Of a stretch of DNA of 64,000 nt, positions 57,664 through 64,000 are shown piece after piece. The DNA comes from Luteimonas endophytica. Lineage in GTDB: Bacteria; Pseudomonadota; Gammaproteobacteria; Xanthomonadales; Xanthomonadaceae. A program made the translations under genes and the position numbers. Location: assembly GCF_029887875.1 (NCBI RefSeq), contig NZ_JARXRM010000024.1, forward strand, positions 43,124 through 107,123, given 5' to 3'. The notes below the pieces were generated by a model. That model did not search any database. It was not told where the DNA came from and worked only from the letters and a program-made list of their open reading frames with translations. Positions within the stretch are counted from its first letter, which is position 1; every line of letters begins with the position of its first letter.

Positions 57664-58380
57664 ATGACGCTGATCGTCGCCGCCGATGCGCAGGATCACC
57701 TGATCCTCGCCGGGGATCATTGCGCAGTGCTGTCGCGGGTGTCAAACCAGGGGCCGCCGGACCTGGTGCTCCGCAACTATCGCAAGGTCTACCCCTGGAA
57801 GTACGGCGCAATCGCCGTTTCCGGCGACGTGTTCCTGGCGGCCTGCTTCCAGCGGCTGTTCGCCCATCAAGAACGCATGGGCCAGCCCATCGATCTGCTG
57901 CAGGTTGCGCGAGACGCGAAGGCGGTGCGCGCCCGAAGCGGCGCCCCGCCAAGCGAGTCCACCGGCAATCTCTTCTTTACGCTGCCTGGCTGCGACGGGT
58001 TCGCCCTGCACTGCGTTTTTATCAGGGCGGACTCGATTGAGTGCGAGATCATCGAACCGATCGGCTCGCGTTTTTCCATGCGGGAAGGCACCCCAGACGA
58101 AGCCGCATGTCATGCGTTCAACAAACGACTTCGACCATCTTTCTTCTTCCCCGTCATCGATGCGTTCCATCGCCATCACCTGGAGCTGCTCGGGCGGTTT
58201 TTTGCCGGCCAGAGCGCCGTCGACGAGTTCGTTACGGCTTCCTTCGATGTCTACATGCTGGAGAAGAGGACGGGGCTCGGCGCGTTTTGGCATGTCTCCG
58301 AGAGCCAGGAACGGCTCGCTACCATCGAGCTTCAAGTCGCCGACGGGTGCGGGCTGATCGGATCGGCACCTGCCGGATGA
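57664..58380 (+). CDS. Proteasome-fold (Ntn) hydrolase-like protein
   Basis: A 238-residue protein whose N terminus after Met removal is TLIVAADAQDHLILAGDHC. Counting from that Thr, Thr1 and Asp17 sit exactly as in HslV/20S beta subunits, with a Lys at about 40 (RNYRKVYPW; usually 33) and the strand GAIAVSGDVFLAA as in proteasome-like enzymes. The ATG at 57664 (GGAG site upstream) is chosen because it exposes Thr1. No known subfamily is recognised. It is divergent from the amidase operon and overlaps the next gene by ATGA. Confidence 0.72.
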   Translation: MTLIVAADAQDHLILAGDHCAVLSRVSNQGPPDLVLRNYRKVYPWKYGAIAVSGDVFLAACFQRLFAHQERMGQPIDLLQVARDAKAVRARSGAPPSESTGNLFFTLPGCDGFALHCVFIRADSIECEIIEPIGSRFSMREGTPDEAACHAFNKRLRPSFFFPVIDAFHRHHLELLGRFFAGQSAVDEFVTASFDVYMLEKRTGLGAFWHVSESQERLATIELQVADGCGLIGSAPAG

Positions 58381-58886
58381 GACGCAACAGCCTCCTGTTC
58401 GCCTGCGCCTTGGCGCTCTTCGCACCCGCCTGCGAGGCCCGGCAACGCATGCTCCACATGTCGATCCAGGACCAGGGCGGGCTGCCCTGCTTCGGCGTTG
58501 CCGATACCCGCGAGGCGCGCCGTTACCCCATCAAGCTCGGCGCGATGGTGGTGTCCGAGCTGGACGCGTCTGAGAACGTGGTGCGTGAGGTCTGGTCGCT
58601 GGCCGGCAGGATGCCGCCCGTCATGCTGGACCCGGCGCAGTGCCTCCCATATGGCGCCCAGCCCGAGGGGGCGGAAGCGCTGGTCGAAGCCGCACCCGTC
58701 CAGCCGGGTAAGCGCTACTCGGCCTTCATAAATGCCTACATCCAGGACGGGGCGCACTGGAACAACCGTTCCTACCTGGGTGCGTTCTGCGTGACGGAAG
58801 GCCCCGAAGGGCGGCAGGTGCATCAGATCACTTCAGGCCCCGTGGCCGACCAGGCCAGGTGGGCCGCCTGCCAAGCGACCCCCTGA
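58377..58886 (+). CDS. Exported protein resembling T6SS periplasmic immunity proteins
   Basis: A 169-residue protein with a signal peptide (MRRNSLLFACALALFAPACEA). The mature part has paired Cys (GLPCFGVAD, AQCLPYGAQ, AFCVTEG) and a beta-rich pattern like proteins annotated as putative T6SS immunity periplasmic lipoproteins. A consensus lipobox is not clear (PAC is near the cleavage site). The ATG overlaps the stop of the Ntn-hydrolase gene, so the two form a couple. An effector/immunity relation is inferred. Confidence 0.7.
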   Translation: MRRNSLLFACALALFAPACEARQRMLHMSIQDQGGLPCFGVADTREARRYPIKLGAMVVSELDASENVVREVWSLAGRMPPVMLDPAQCLPYGAQPEGAEALVEAAPVQPGKRYSAFINAYIQDGAHWNNRSYLGAFCVTEGPEGRQVHQITSGPVADQARWAACQATP

Positions 58887-58956
58887 GCGTAGCTACCGCT
58901 ACGTCCCCTCGGCCAATCCGCCCGGGGCGAACGGCGGAACTGGCACGAAGCTTCTG

Positions 58957-59454
58957 TCAGTCGCTTCGTGCGGCAACCCGACGGAAGAGAAACGTCCGCA
59001 TGACCGCCTTGCCGTCTGCGTCGAAATGCACGGCCGTCTCGACCATCCGCTCCCCGTCCGCGGTCACCGCATAGACTCGAGTCGACGCCGGAACACCTCC
59101 CTTGGCCAGAGCCATCACCAGCACGTCGGCGACGGCCTGCTTCACGGCAATGGCATCCGCTTCCAGGCGATCGCCCTCGATCGCGGCGGTGCTTCCGTCC
59201 AGCGGAACGATGGCTTCGGAAATCCGCTCCTGCCCGTCGGCCTGGACGATCTCCACCCTGATCTTCCTTGCACCGCCGGCCGCCTCATCGAAGGAGATCA
59301 AGACCCGCTTCGGGCGTGCCTCGGGCGGCATCGGCAGCTGCGACACGTCGGCCGACCAGGTTCCCAGCAGCGCTGGAGGCTCCGCAGCGCGCGCCAGCTC
59401 CGGTGACACAGCGATCATCAGCGCGACCATCAAGCCAGCAATCCGTCTTCTCAT
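58957..59454 (-). CDS. Exported hypothetical protein
   Basis: A 165-residue protein with a signal peptide (MRRRIAGLMVALMIAVSPELARA). The mature domain is beta-rich (LLGTWSADVSQLPMPPEARP, RVLISFDEAAGGARKIRVEIV) and resembles small envelope proteins with a lipocalin-like GTW motif; no family is certain. The start is ATG 59454. It is convergent with the immunity-like gene. Confidence 0.6.
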   Translation of the reverse strand: MRRRIAGLMVALMIAVSPELARAAEPPALLGTWSADVSQLPMPPEARPKRVLISFDEAAGGARKIRVEIVQADGQERISEAIVPLDGSTAAIEGDRLEADAIAVKQAVADVLVMALAKGGVPASTRVYAVTADGERMVETAVHFDADGKAVMRTFLFRRVAARSD

Positions 59455-59918
59455 CGTGCAGCCTCCCACGGCGGTCACCACCGTATTTATCACGCTCGGT
59501 CCGGGTTTCGCTTCTTTCCTCGATTCCCTCAGCCCACGCCTGGAGCCGCTAGGGACCCGGGCTCATGTAGTCGGCGGCAGCAATGCCAGTCAGATCGTTG
59601 TGCAAGAATGAGCGCCTAACACCGCCGGGGATAGCATCCCCGGCCCGACGCCCGCCTCGCGCGGGCGTCTCTTTTTTGGGTCCGGACATCCCTGGGATGA
59701 TCTTTGGCAGGCATGGCAGGGGGCGAGCTGATTTGCAGGCAGATACCGGCTGTACACGCGCGACCGGGGTGGGCTATCCTGCGGGCGACCCTGCATTGCG
59801 CGAACGCCCAAGTGCCACTTGGGACGGCCCCGGGAAACCGGCTAGCGCGTGCGGGTTTGCTTCCTTTTCGCTTGGCGAACTCCGGGCGGATCACCACCCC
59901 CTCCGTCCGGAACAGCCT
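59455..59918. other. Gene-poor interval, possible small RNA locus
   Basis: About 460 bases without a convincing protein gene. The only clear structure is the tandem hairpin pair with a U-tract (59624-59677), which points rightward although the nearest upstream plus-strand gene ends at 58886, beyond an opposite gene. The stretch at 59680-59918 shows nothing recognisable. Confidence 0.5.
59624..59677 (+). terminator. Tandem hairpins with U-tract (intrinsic terminator)
   Basis: Hairpin 1: arms 59624-59632 and 59636-59644 (9 bp, loop AGC). Hairpin 2: arms 59647-59655 and 59661-59669 (9 bp, loop of five), followed at once by TCTTTTTT. Direction is plus. No plus-strand protein gene ends here, so it may terminate a small RNA. 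Confidence 0.7.
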
Positions 59919-60119
59919 TCACTGCGTGGCTTTCAGTTCGGCCTGCAGCTGCGCCCGCACGTCTTCAGCCGGGATCGTGTTGCCCGCCCTGACCTGCGCC
60001 AAACCGCGCTCGATGGAGGCGTGCAGTTCGACCTGACACAGCACGTCATCCCATGTCGCTTCGGGCGGCAGCTCATCCGCGATGCGATGCACTTGCTGGC
60101 GTAGTGTCTGGGCAGACAT
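59919..60119 (-). CDS. Small antitoxin-like protein, paralog 1
   Basis: A 66-residue protein containing VHRIADELPPEATWDDVLCQ, close to the protein encoded at 60527-60748 (VHQLADQLPPEATWDDVIEQ). This LPPxATWDDV pattern occurs in small antitoxin-like proteins of addiction modules. No toxin gene follows. The ATG at 60119 was chosen so that the two paralogs align at their N termini; an in-frame ATG at 60236 is possible. Confidence 0.6.
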   Translation of the reverse strand: MSAQTLRQQVHRIADELPPEATWDDVLCQVELHASIERGLAQVRAGNTIPAEDVRAQLQAELKATQ

Positions 60120-60260
60120 GGCTGAGCCTCCGAAGGGTGTTGCCATGGGCATCCTAATCCCGTCCCTTGACGTCGGCGTCGGGCCGTCCCAATCGACGAA
60201 GCGCTGGATCCGTTCATTGCTCTTCTCGATATCCATGACACGATTGCCGCATGCGCCGCC

Positions 60261-60476
60261 TCATCGGCGGGCCCAGGCGATGGCATCTTCGACATCCTGC
60301 TCCTCGATGCCGAGCTGTTCCAGCTTGTCGCGCGCCTCGGCCTGCTGCGCACGCACCGGCGTGAGTACGATCCGGCCCTGCTCGACGGTGACGGCGAAGT
60401 ACTCCGCGGCATCCGCCTGGGCAACGGCCGCTTTCGGCAGGGTGATCCGGTTCTTCGAGGTCAGTTTCGCGAGCAT
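60261..60476 (-). CDS. AbrB/SpoVT-type antitoxin without its toxin
   Basis: A 71-residue protein with a swapped-hairpin AbrB domain (AKLTSKNRITLPKAAVAQ, TVEQGRIVLTPVRAQQAEA) and the C-terminal DKLEQLGIEEQDVEDAIAWA. That combination is typical of VapB-like antitoxins paired with a PIN toxin. No PIN gene follows, only an unrelated short frame. The ATG at 60476 has a near-ideal AGGAGGC site. It may regulate alone or be a remnant. Confidence 0.75.
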   Translation of the reverse strand: MLAKLTSKNRITLPKAAVAQADAAEYFAVTVEQGRIVLTPVRAQQAEARDKLEQLGIEEQDVEDAIAWARR

Positions 60477-60526
60477 GGCAAGCCTCCTGTCCAAGCGGTC
60501 TGTTCGCCGTCCGTTTCCTTTCCGGA

Positions 60527-60748
60527 TCAGTCCCCGTCCAACCAGTCCCGCCGCCCTTCAACGTCCACGCCCCACTTCCGGAAGACGCGCCACACATCTT
60601 CGTCGCTGGCGAATTCGCCGCGGTCGGCTGCCGCAACGCCTTCCTGCACCGCCTTGCGGAAGCGCGCCTGCTCGATCACGTCGTCCCAGGTCGCCTCCGG
60701 CGGCAACTGGTCGGCCAATTGGTGGACCTGCTGACTGAGGCTACTCAT
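60527..60748 (-). CDS. Small antitoxin-like protein, paralog 2
   Basis: A 73-residue protein with VHQLADQLPPEATWDDVIEQ and a C-terminal charged stretch (EDVWRVFRKWGVDVEGRRDWL). It is a paralog of the 59919-60119 protein, with the AbrB gene between them. No RelE/ParE-like toxin lies beside it. The ATG at 60748 matches the paralog's start. Confidence 0.62.
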   Translation of the reverse strand: MSSLSQQVHQLADQLPPEATWDDVIEQARFRKAVQEGVAAADRGEFASDEDVWRVFRKWGVDVEGRRDWLDGD

Positions 60749-60886
60749 CCCGGCACTCCCGCGCGGCTCTGAGGGCATTCTATGCCCCCCGGGATCGCTG
60801 CTCCGGCGATGCGCCTGGGCACCTGGATGGTGTTGTCTAACGCGACATCCGCAGGCGATGTCAGGCGAATCCGCCGAATCGACCCG

Positions 60887-61336
60887 CTAGTTTGCAGCAG
60901 AGAAGCTTGCAAGCACCTCGGCCAGCTGCTGTCGATCACCCGGAAGAAGCTCGCACACCCGTTCCGAGACGCCATCTTTCTCGACGAAATGGAGCCCGGA
61001 TGCCCCGAACTCCTTCTTCAGCCGATCTCCATCGAAGAATTCGACCAGCAAGTAGTAGTCAAGCGACGACTCGACCGGTGCTCGAACCTGACGGCATTGG
61101 CTCGGAATCGCCGAGTTCAGCCTGTCTACCGTCGCGGTGTCATCCGTGCTGAACTTCACCGGGGCCCGGCTGACTAGGTCGGATTTCGAGTACGAGACGG
61201 GCGCGAGAGAATCGAAGCTTCGATAGTGCACATCCACATGCGTGTACCGGCCAGTGCCACCGTCTACCACTTCCGCCCGGTCACAACCCATCAGTCCGAC
61301 AGCCGCGATCGCGATGGACATCGCCGCCCTGAACAT
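60887..61336 (-). CDS. Small lipoprotein, unknown
   Basis: A 149-residue protein with a lipobox (VGLMGCDRAE, Cys18). The mature part is beta/alpha mixed (VDVHYRSFDSLAPVSY..., LDYYLLVEFFDGDRLKKEFG) with two more Cys. No family is recognised. Codon choice is less GC-biased than in the core genes, fitting an acquired region. It may be another envelope immunity protein, but nothing beside it proves that. Confidence 0.6.
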   Translation of the reverse strand: MFRAAMSIAIAAVGLMGCDRAEVVDGGTGRYTHVDVHYRSFDSLAPVSYSKSDLVSRAPVKFSTDDTATVDRLNSAIPSQCRQVRAPVESSLDYYLLVEFFDGDRLKKEFGASGLHFVEKDGVSERVCELLPGDRQQLAEVLASFSAAN

Positions 61337-61590
61337 CTGCGGGCCTCCTCCACTCGATCACGACTCGAAGCGGGCACTTGAACGAGATGACCTTGCTCCC
61401 CATCCGCCAGGGGCGAGCAGAGCAGATGGTGGCGAAATGCTGGCGATGCTTCAACCGGGCCGCTTGGCCACGCCGACGCGGATGGCGTGAGCCCGGCGCG
61501 CCACTGGCGCCGGCCCGTGGGGCCGCGCGCCTGGGTGGCCTTGATCGATGGAGCCGGAGCACATCGGAGCATTCGGCAGGTCAGGCCGGC

Positions 61591-61615
61591 CGAAAAGCGA
61601 ATCTGACCCCGGTTT
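61591..61615. repeat. Short repeat, copy 1 (core GCGAATCTGACCCCGGTTT)
   Basis: A 25-base element whose 19-base core is 61597-61615. Copy 2 (61776-61800) differs in two core bases and copy 3 (63484-63502) in one. All three are in the same orientation. Such AYCYGACCCCGG elements resemble dispersed intergenic repeats seen in this bacterial family. Confidence 0.65.
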
Positions 61616-61775
61616 CCGCGGGTCGAGGAGGTCGCGCACCGCCACGGCGCCGCCGAGGATCGCCTGGCAGGTCACCGCCGCGGGACGGCGGAATCGGGGC
61701 GGCCCAAACGGGGCAAGACCCACGGCTTTGTCCGCTGCGCGGCCGCGCGCCCTTCCCCTCGCCACGCGAGCTGTC

Positions 61776-61800
61776 CGAAAAGCGAACCCGACCCCGGTTT
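61776..61800. repeat. Short repeat, copy 2
   Basis: The core GCGAACCCGACCCCGGTTT is at 61782-61800, preceded by the same CGAAAA as copy 1. It is 185 bases from copy 1 and just downstream of the probable immunity gene on the minus strand. Confidence 0.65.
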
Positions 61801-61870
61801 TCAGCCTCATGCCTGGCTCCGACAAGGGCAGAATTATCATGAGTTCGAAGTGCGTGATGTTGGCGAGAGG

Positions 61871-62245
61871 TCACTCTGACGGAGAGGCCACATACACACC
61901 TGAGCCGGACAACGACAATGTCCAAGGCTCCAAGTACGCCACTGAAAACACCTCTAGCACCTTCCCGCCTTCAAGCATCAAAGCGAGATCGAGCGGTGCG
62001 TGCCGGCCCTGGGTCTCGCACCCAATCACCATCTTGTCCTGAAGAAGCTCGACCACCAACTCATGGGTAGCATCATCCGACCCAAGCAACATCCGCTCTT
62101 CGGCGACAACTCTCCATGGGCTTGTGACCGCAAGGCTCCAACCGAGCCCGCCGACTATAAGACTTGCTCCGTTCCACTCGATGTTGAGAATCGCAGCTGG
62201 CAACTTGCTCATGAATGCTTGAATGGCAGGTACCACACTGCTCAT
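61871..62245 (-). CDS. Probable immunity protein of the RHS toxin
   Basis: A 124-residue cytoplasmic-looking protein without signal peptide (AAILNIEWNGASLIVGGLGW, then WRVVAEERMLLGSDDATHELVVELL). No family is recognised. Its ATG overlaps the stop of the RHS toxin gene (ATGA), the usual place for the immunity gene of a polymorphic toxin. Size and lower GC also fit. Function is inferred from position only. Confidence 0.68.
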   Translation of the reverse strand: MSSVVPAIQAFMSKLPAAILNIEWNGASLIVGGLGWSLAVTSPWRVVAEERMLLGSDDATHELVVELLQDKMVIGCETQGRHAPLDLALMLEGGKVLEVFSVAYLEPWTLSLSGSGVYVASPSE

Positions 62246-63306
62246 TTGTTCTGCTCCACATGGGTTCGATCACGGACGTAATCGCGCCTCTCAGCAGCTG
62301 AGGCTCCACGCGGCGGCTGAGGAACTTTCCCGTCTGGCGTCACGGGTCCCCCGTTCGAATTCGTGAACGATGCGCGGCGTGGCGCCTGGCCAGATGGTTC
62401 CATCGCCCTAACATTCATGCCATCCGGCATGGTATAGGACGTGCCTTTTCCGTCTGGAAGCGGCGTGCCCTGCATACCCGCGGCCTCGAATCCATCCGTC
62501 ATGCGCGATTGACTTGTAGGAACTGCCGTACCACCCGGGGTCACGACGAAATCTGCTCCCTTTGCACCATCTGCAGCAGCACCAGTCCTATTGACGGCAC
62601 CGATTGCTGCATCGGCGCCTCTTGCAGCTTTGATTCCTACGCTTGCCCCTCCGGGCAAACCCGGTAGCAGTACAGCAGCACCATCGGCAATGACACCTAC
62701 GGCATCGAGCCCAGCAGCTCCCCAGTTCCCTTCCCGCAAGTTCCCAGAAAGGCTATGAACCCCAACGCCAAAGCTGAACATGTCCCATGGTGTCTCGACG
62801 GCTCGCCCGTCCGGATCGGTGAACCTGTAGGGGTTGTTGTTCGCGTAACGGTAGCGGTGGAACTGACTTGTCGGACTCTGGTAAGCCGCCACAGGATCGA
62901 CACTTAGGAACACTCCCAGCTGCGGATCGTAGTAGCGCTGCTGCATGTACGTCAGGCCGGTCGCCGCGTCCTGCACGTGCCCGGTGTAGCCCGGCCCGTC
63001 CGCCAGCGCCGGTATGAGCTGCTGGCCGTAGGGTTCGTACTCTCGGCGCTCGAGCACGTTCCGGTTCTGGTCGGTCACCGCGACCACCGAGCCCAGCGCA
63101 TCGGTGTGGATGTACTTCACCGTGGTTTGCGCGAACGCGGCGCCGGCGGGGAGCAAGCACCCAGCCAGCAGGACGAGCATCAGGACGACAGCGCGGGCTG
63201 CGAGGCCCTTCGCTTGGCTACCCCGCCAGGCGGGTGTGGGCGGCTTGGCGCTCACGCCAGAACCGAGATGCATGCCGCGGGTGGTGCGGCGCTGGTCGAT
63301 ATCCAT
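62242..63306 (-). CDS. Short RHS-core polymorphic toxin with its own signal peptide
   Basis: A 354-residue protein. Residues about 38-60 form a signal peptide or lipoprotein leader (VLMLVLLAGCLLPAGAAFA). The RHS-associated core follows (YEPYGQQL..., QRYYDPQLGVFLSVDP, RYANNNPYRFTDPDG to about residue 168). The C-terminal ~185 residues are the variable toxin part, with TMPDGMNVRAMEPSGQAPRR and ERRDYVRDRTHVEQ near the end; its activity is not recognised. It lacks the long YD-repeat shell of normal RHS proteins. The start at 63306 has a GGGGAG site. Confidence 0.82.
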   Translation of the reverse strand: MDIDQRRTTRGMHLGSGVSAKPPTPAWRGSQAKGLAARAVVLMLVLLAGCLLPAGAAFAQTTVKYIHTDALGSVVAVTDQNRNVLERREYEPYGQQLIPALADGPGYTGHVQDAATGLTYMQQRYYDPQLGVFLSVDPVAAYQSPTSQFHRYRYANNNPYRFTDPDGRAVETPWDMFSFGVGVHSLSGNLREGNWGAAGLDAVGVIADGAAVLLPGLPGGASVGIKAARGADAAIGAVNRTGAAADGAKGADFVVTPGGTAVPTSQSRMTDGFEAAGMQGTPLPDGKGTSYTMPDGMNVRAMEPSGQAPRRASFTNSNGGPVTPDGKVPQPPRGASAAERRDYVRDRTHVEQNK

Positions 63307-63341
63307 ATGACTCCCCCTGAGTCCTTCCTGGGCACGGCCGG

Positions 63342-63370
63342 AATATAGGCCAGCCCGCACCCCTTGCCCA
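63342..63370 (-). promoter_or_regulatory. Candidate promoter of the RHS toxin operon
   Basis: Minus strand: -35 TGGGCA (63370-63365), 17-base spacer, -10 TATATT (63347-63342). The start would be near 63335, about 30 bases before the ATG. Confidence 0.5.
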
Positions 63371-63483
63371 GTACCGACTATCGCGGGCCCGGGCTGGCAA
63401 CCTACCCGCGCGGAGACCAGCAAGCCAACTGGCTGGCGCTCGCGCCAGCAGCCCATCGGTCCGTCCGGCGGGGCCGCCGGTAG

Positions 63484-63502
63484 GCGAACCTGACCCCGGT
63501 TT
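63484..63502. repeat. Short repeat, copy 3
   Basis: Core GCGAACCTGACCCCGGTTT, followed by TTTG. It lies upstream of the RHS operon, so copies 2 and 3 flank the RHS toxin and immunity genes. Confidence 0.65.
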
Positions 63503-63583
63503 TTGTGCCTACACAAACGCCTACGGATCGCACGAACGCGGTGCCGGGGATCGTGACCGAGCCCGGCACCGCGCCCTGCCCGA

Positions 63584-63900
63584 TCAGTGGCGGGTGGCCG
63601 CCTGCGGGCGCCAGCCCGCGTCCGCGGGCGGCGGCAGCATCGGCATGGCTGCATCACGCGTCAGGCCCGGGCTGGCCGGTACGCCGTAGACCGCCGGCGC
63701 CTCGCGTACGTGGTTTCGCCGCCTGGACGCATCGGGAAGCGCTTGGCCGGCCACCTTGTCCATGAGGTCGCTTGCGGCTTCGGCCACTTCGAAGATCGCA
63801 TCGCCCAGCATCGTCAGCGTGCCGTCGGCCAGGTCGATCCGCTCGACGCCGAAGACCAGGTCGCCGTAGGCGTGCAGCCGGTCGTGCAGGCGGTTGAGCG
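63584..63900 (-). pseudogene. Hypothetical gene cut at its 5' end by an insertion sequence
   Basis: The minus frame encodes LNRLHDRLHAYGDLVFGVER... followed by a helical region (LTMLGDAIFEVAEAASDLMDKV) and a Pro-rich tail. Codon pattern looks coding up to about 63900, where the sequence becomes the left end of an insertion element; the first Met (63907) lies inside the element. The original N terminus is therefore lost. Function unknown. It could still be expressed from the element's end. Confidence 0.45.
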
Positions 63901-64000
63901 TGTCCATGTAATGACCCAGTGATTTCCTGCTCAGGTGTAACCTTTCCAAGGAGACACGAATGAGCGCGGTAATGGAAGAAGAGATCAAGCGTTGGACGGC
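63901..64000 (+). mobile_element. Left end of an insertion sequence (IS3-like, partial)
   Basis: The element seems to begin near 63901 (TGTCCATGTAATGACCCAGT) and runs out of the window. A lower-GC leader precedes the first transposase reading frame at 63960. The right end and target duplication are not visible, so the exact boundary is an estimate. Confidence 0.55.
63960..64000 (+). CDS. IS-encoded DUF1153-type first ORF (N terminus only)
   Basis: ATG at 63960 with an AAGGAGA site eight bases upstream opens MSAVMEEEIKRWTA, the typical start of the DUF1153 helix-turn-helix proteins that form the first ORF of IS3-related elements. Only 14 codons are in the window. The second transposase ORF would lie beyond the edge. 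Confidence 0.65.
   Translation, partial: MSAVMEEEIKRWT

Larger units (their letters stand above)
61337..61870. other. Non-coding interval with two short repeats
   Basis: No convincing gene is seen in about 530 bases. Two copies of a 25-bp repeat (61591-61615 and 61776-61800) frame a GC-rich 160-base segment. That segment has an open minus frame (QAILGGAVAVRDLLDPR) which may be a gene remnant. The interval looks like debris of past insertions. Confidence 0.55.

Noticed and set aside
60120..60236. N-terminal extension of antitoxin paralog 1 as a PIN toxin remnant
   Set aside because: The 39 residues show no PIN motif such as an Asp-Thr-Asn start, so a remnant cannot be claimed.
61591..63502. 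CRISPR array from the three repeats
   Set aside because: Spacing is irregular (185 and about 1,700 bases), the repeats are imperfect and no cas genes are present.

Overview
The window is high-GC chromosomal DNA from a gammaproteobacterium of the Lysobacteraceae/Xanthomonadaceae (Lysobacter/Luteimonas/Xanthomonas type). This rests on gene content and order: xth next to pyrE, coaC-coaB-dut-algC next to radC and argS, glnB-ubiK-comM, speA and speE, aceBA with a divergent LysR gene, an ole (olefin) cluster, and a bphO-bphP pair. No database search was possible, so genus and species are inference.

Layout. 1-5.7 kb: a two-component pair (7TMR-DISM-type kinase, running off the left edge, plus a LuxR-type regulator), a NYN-LOTUS protein, and a tightly overlapped xth / AmpG-like permease / small RHH-like operon. 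5.7-18.8 kb: mostly housekeeping genes (GNAT-pyrE, a periplasmic DNA ligase, coaC/coaB, dut, algC, radC, argS, a SPOR protein, an SDR). 18.8-31.6 kb: a metallo-beta-lactamase-fold lipoprotein, speA, an M48 protease, a two-partner-secretion operon (tpsB-tpsA) ending in an L,D-transpeptidase gene, speE and a PII gene. 31.7-47.5 kb: ubiK-comM, two tandem S9 peptidase lipoproteins, the glyoxylate shunt (aceB-aceA) with its LysR gene, arfB, truC, ubiJ-ubiB and a DUF1328 gene. 47.5-55.1 kb: oleD-oleC and oleB (no oleA), a YkgJ protein, a UPF0114 protein, and heme oxygenase plus a bacteriophytochrome without an obvious output domain.

55.1-64.0 kb is an accessory region of visibly lower GC and different gene style. 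It holds a transthyretin-like protein / Amidase_3 / lipoprotein operon that looks like a type VI secretion effector unit. Divergent from it is a proteasome-fold (Ntn) hydrolase overlapping a secreted protein that resembles T6SS periplasmic immunity proteins. It continues with three toxinless antitoxin-like genes, a short RHS polymorphic toxin overlapping its probable immunity gene, three copies of a short GACCCCGGTTT-type repeat, and an insertion sequence entering at the right edge that appears to cut an older gene.

ATGA or GTGA start/stop overlaps are very common here, so translational coupling seems the main mode of co-expression. Several promoters place the -10 hexamer 5-6 bases before the start codon, suggesting leaderless transcripts. 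The most unusual points are the split coaC/coaB with the expected decarboxylase cysteine replaced by glutamate, the TPS operon with an L,D-transpeptidase, the output-less phytochrome, and the effector/immunity-like modules of the right-hand island.
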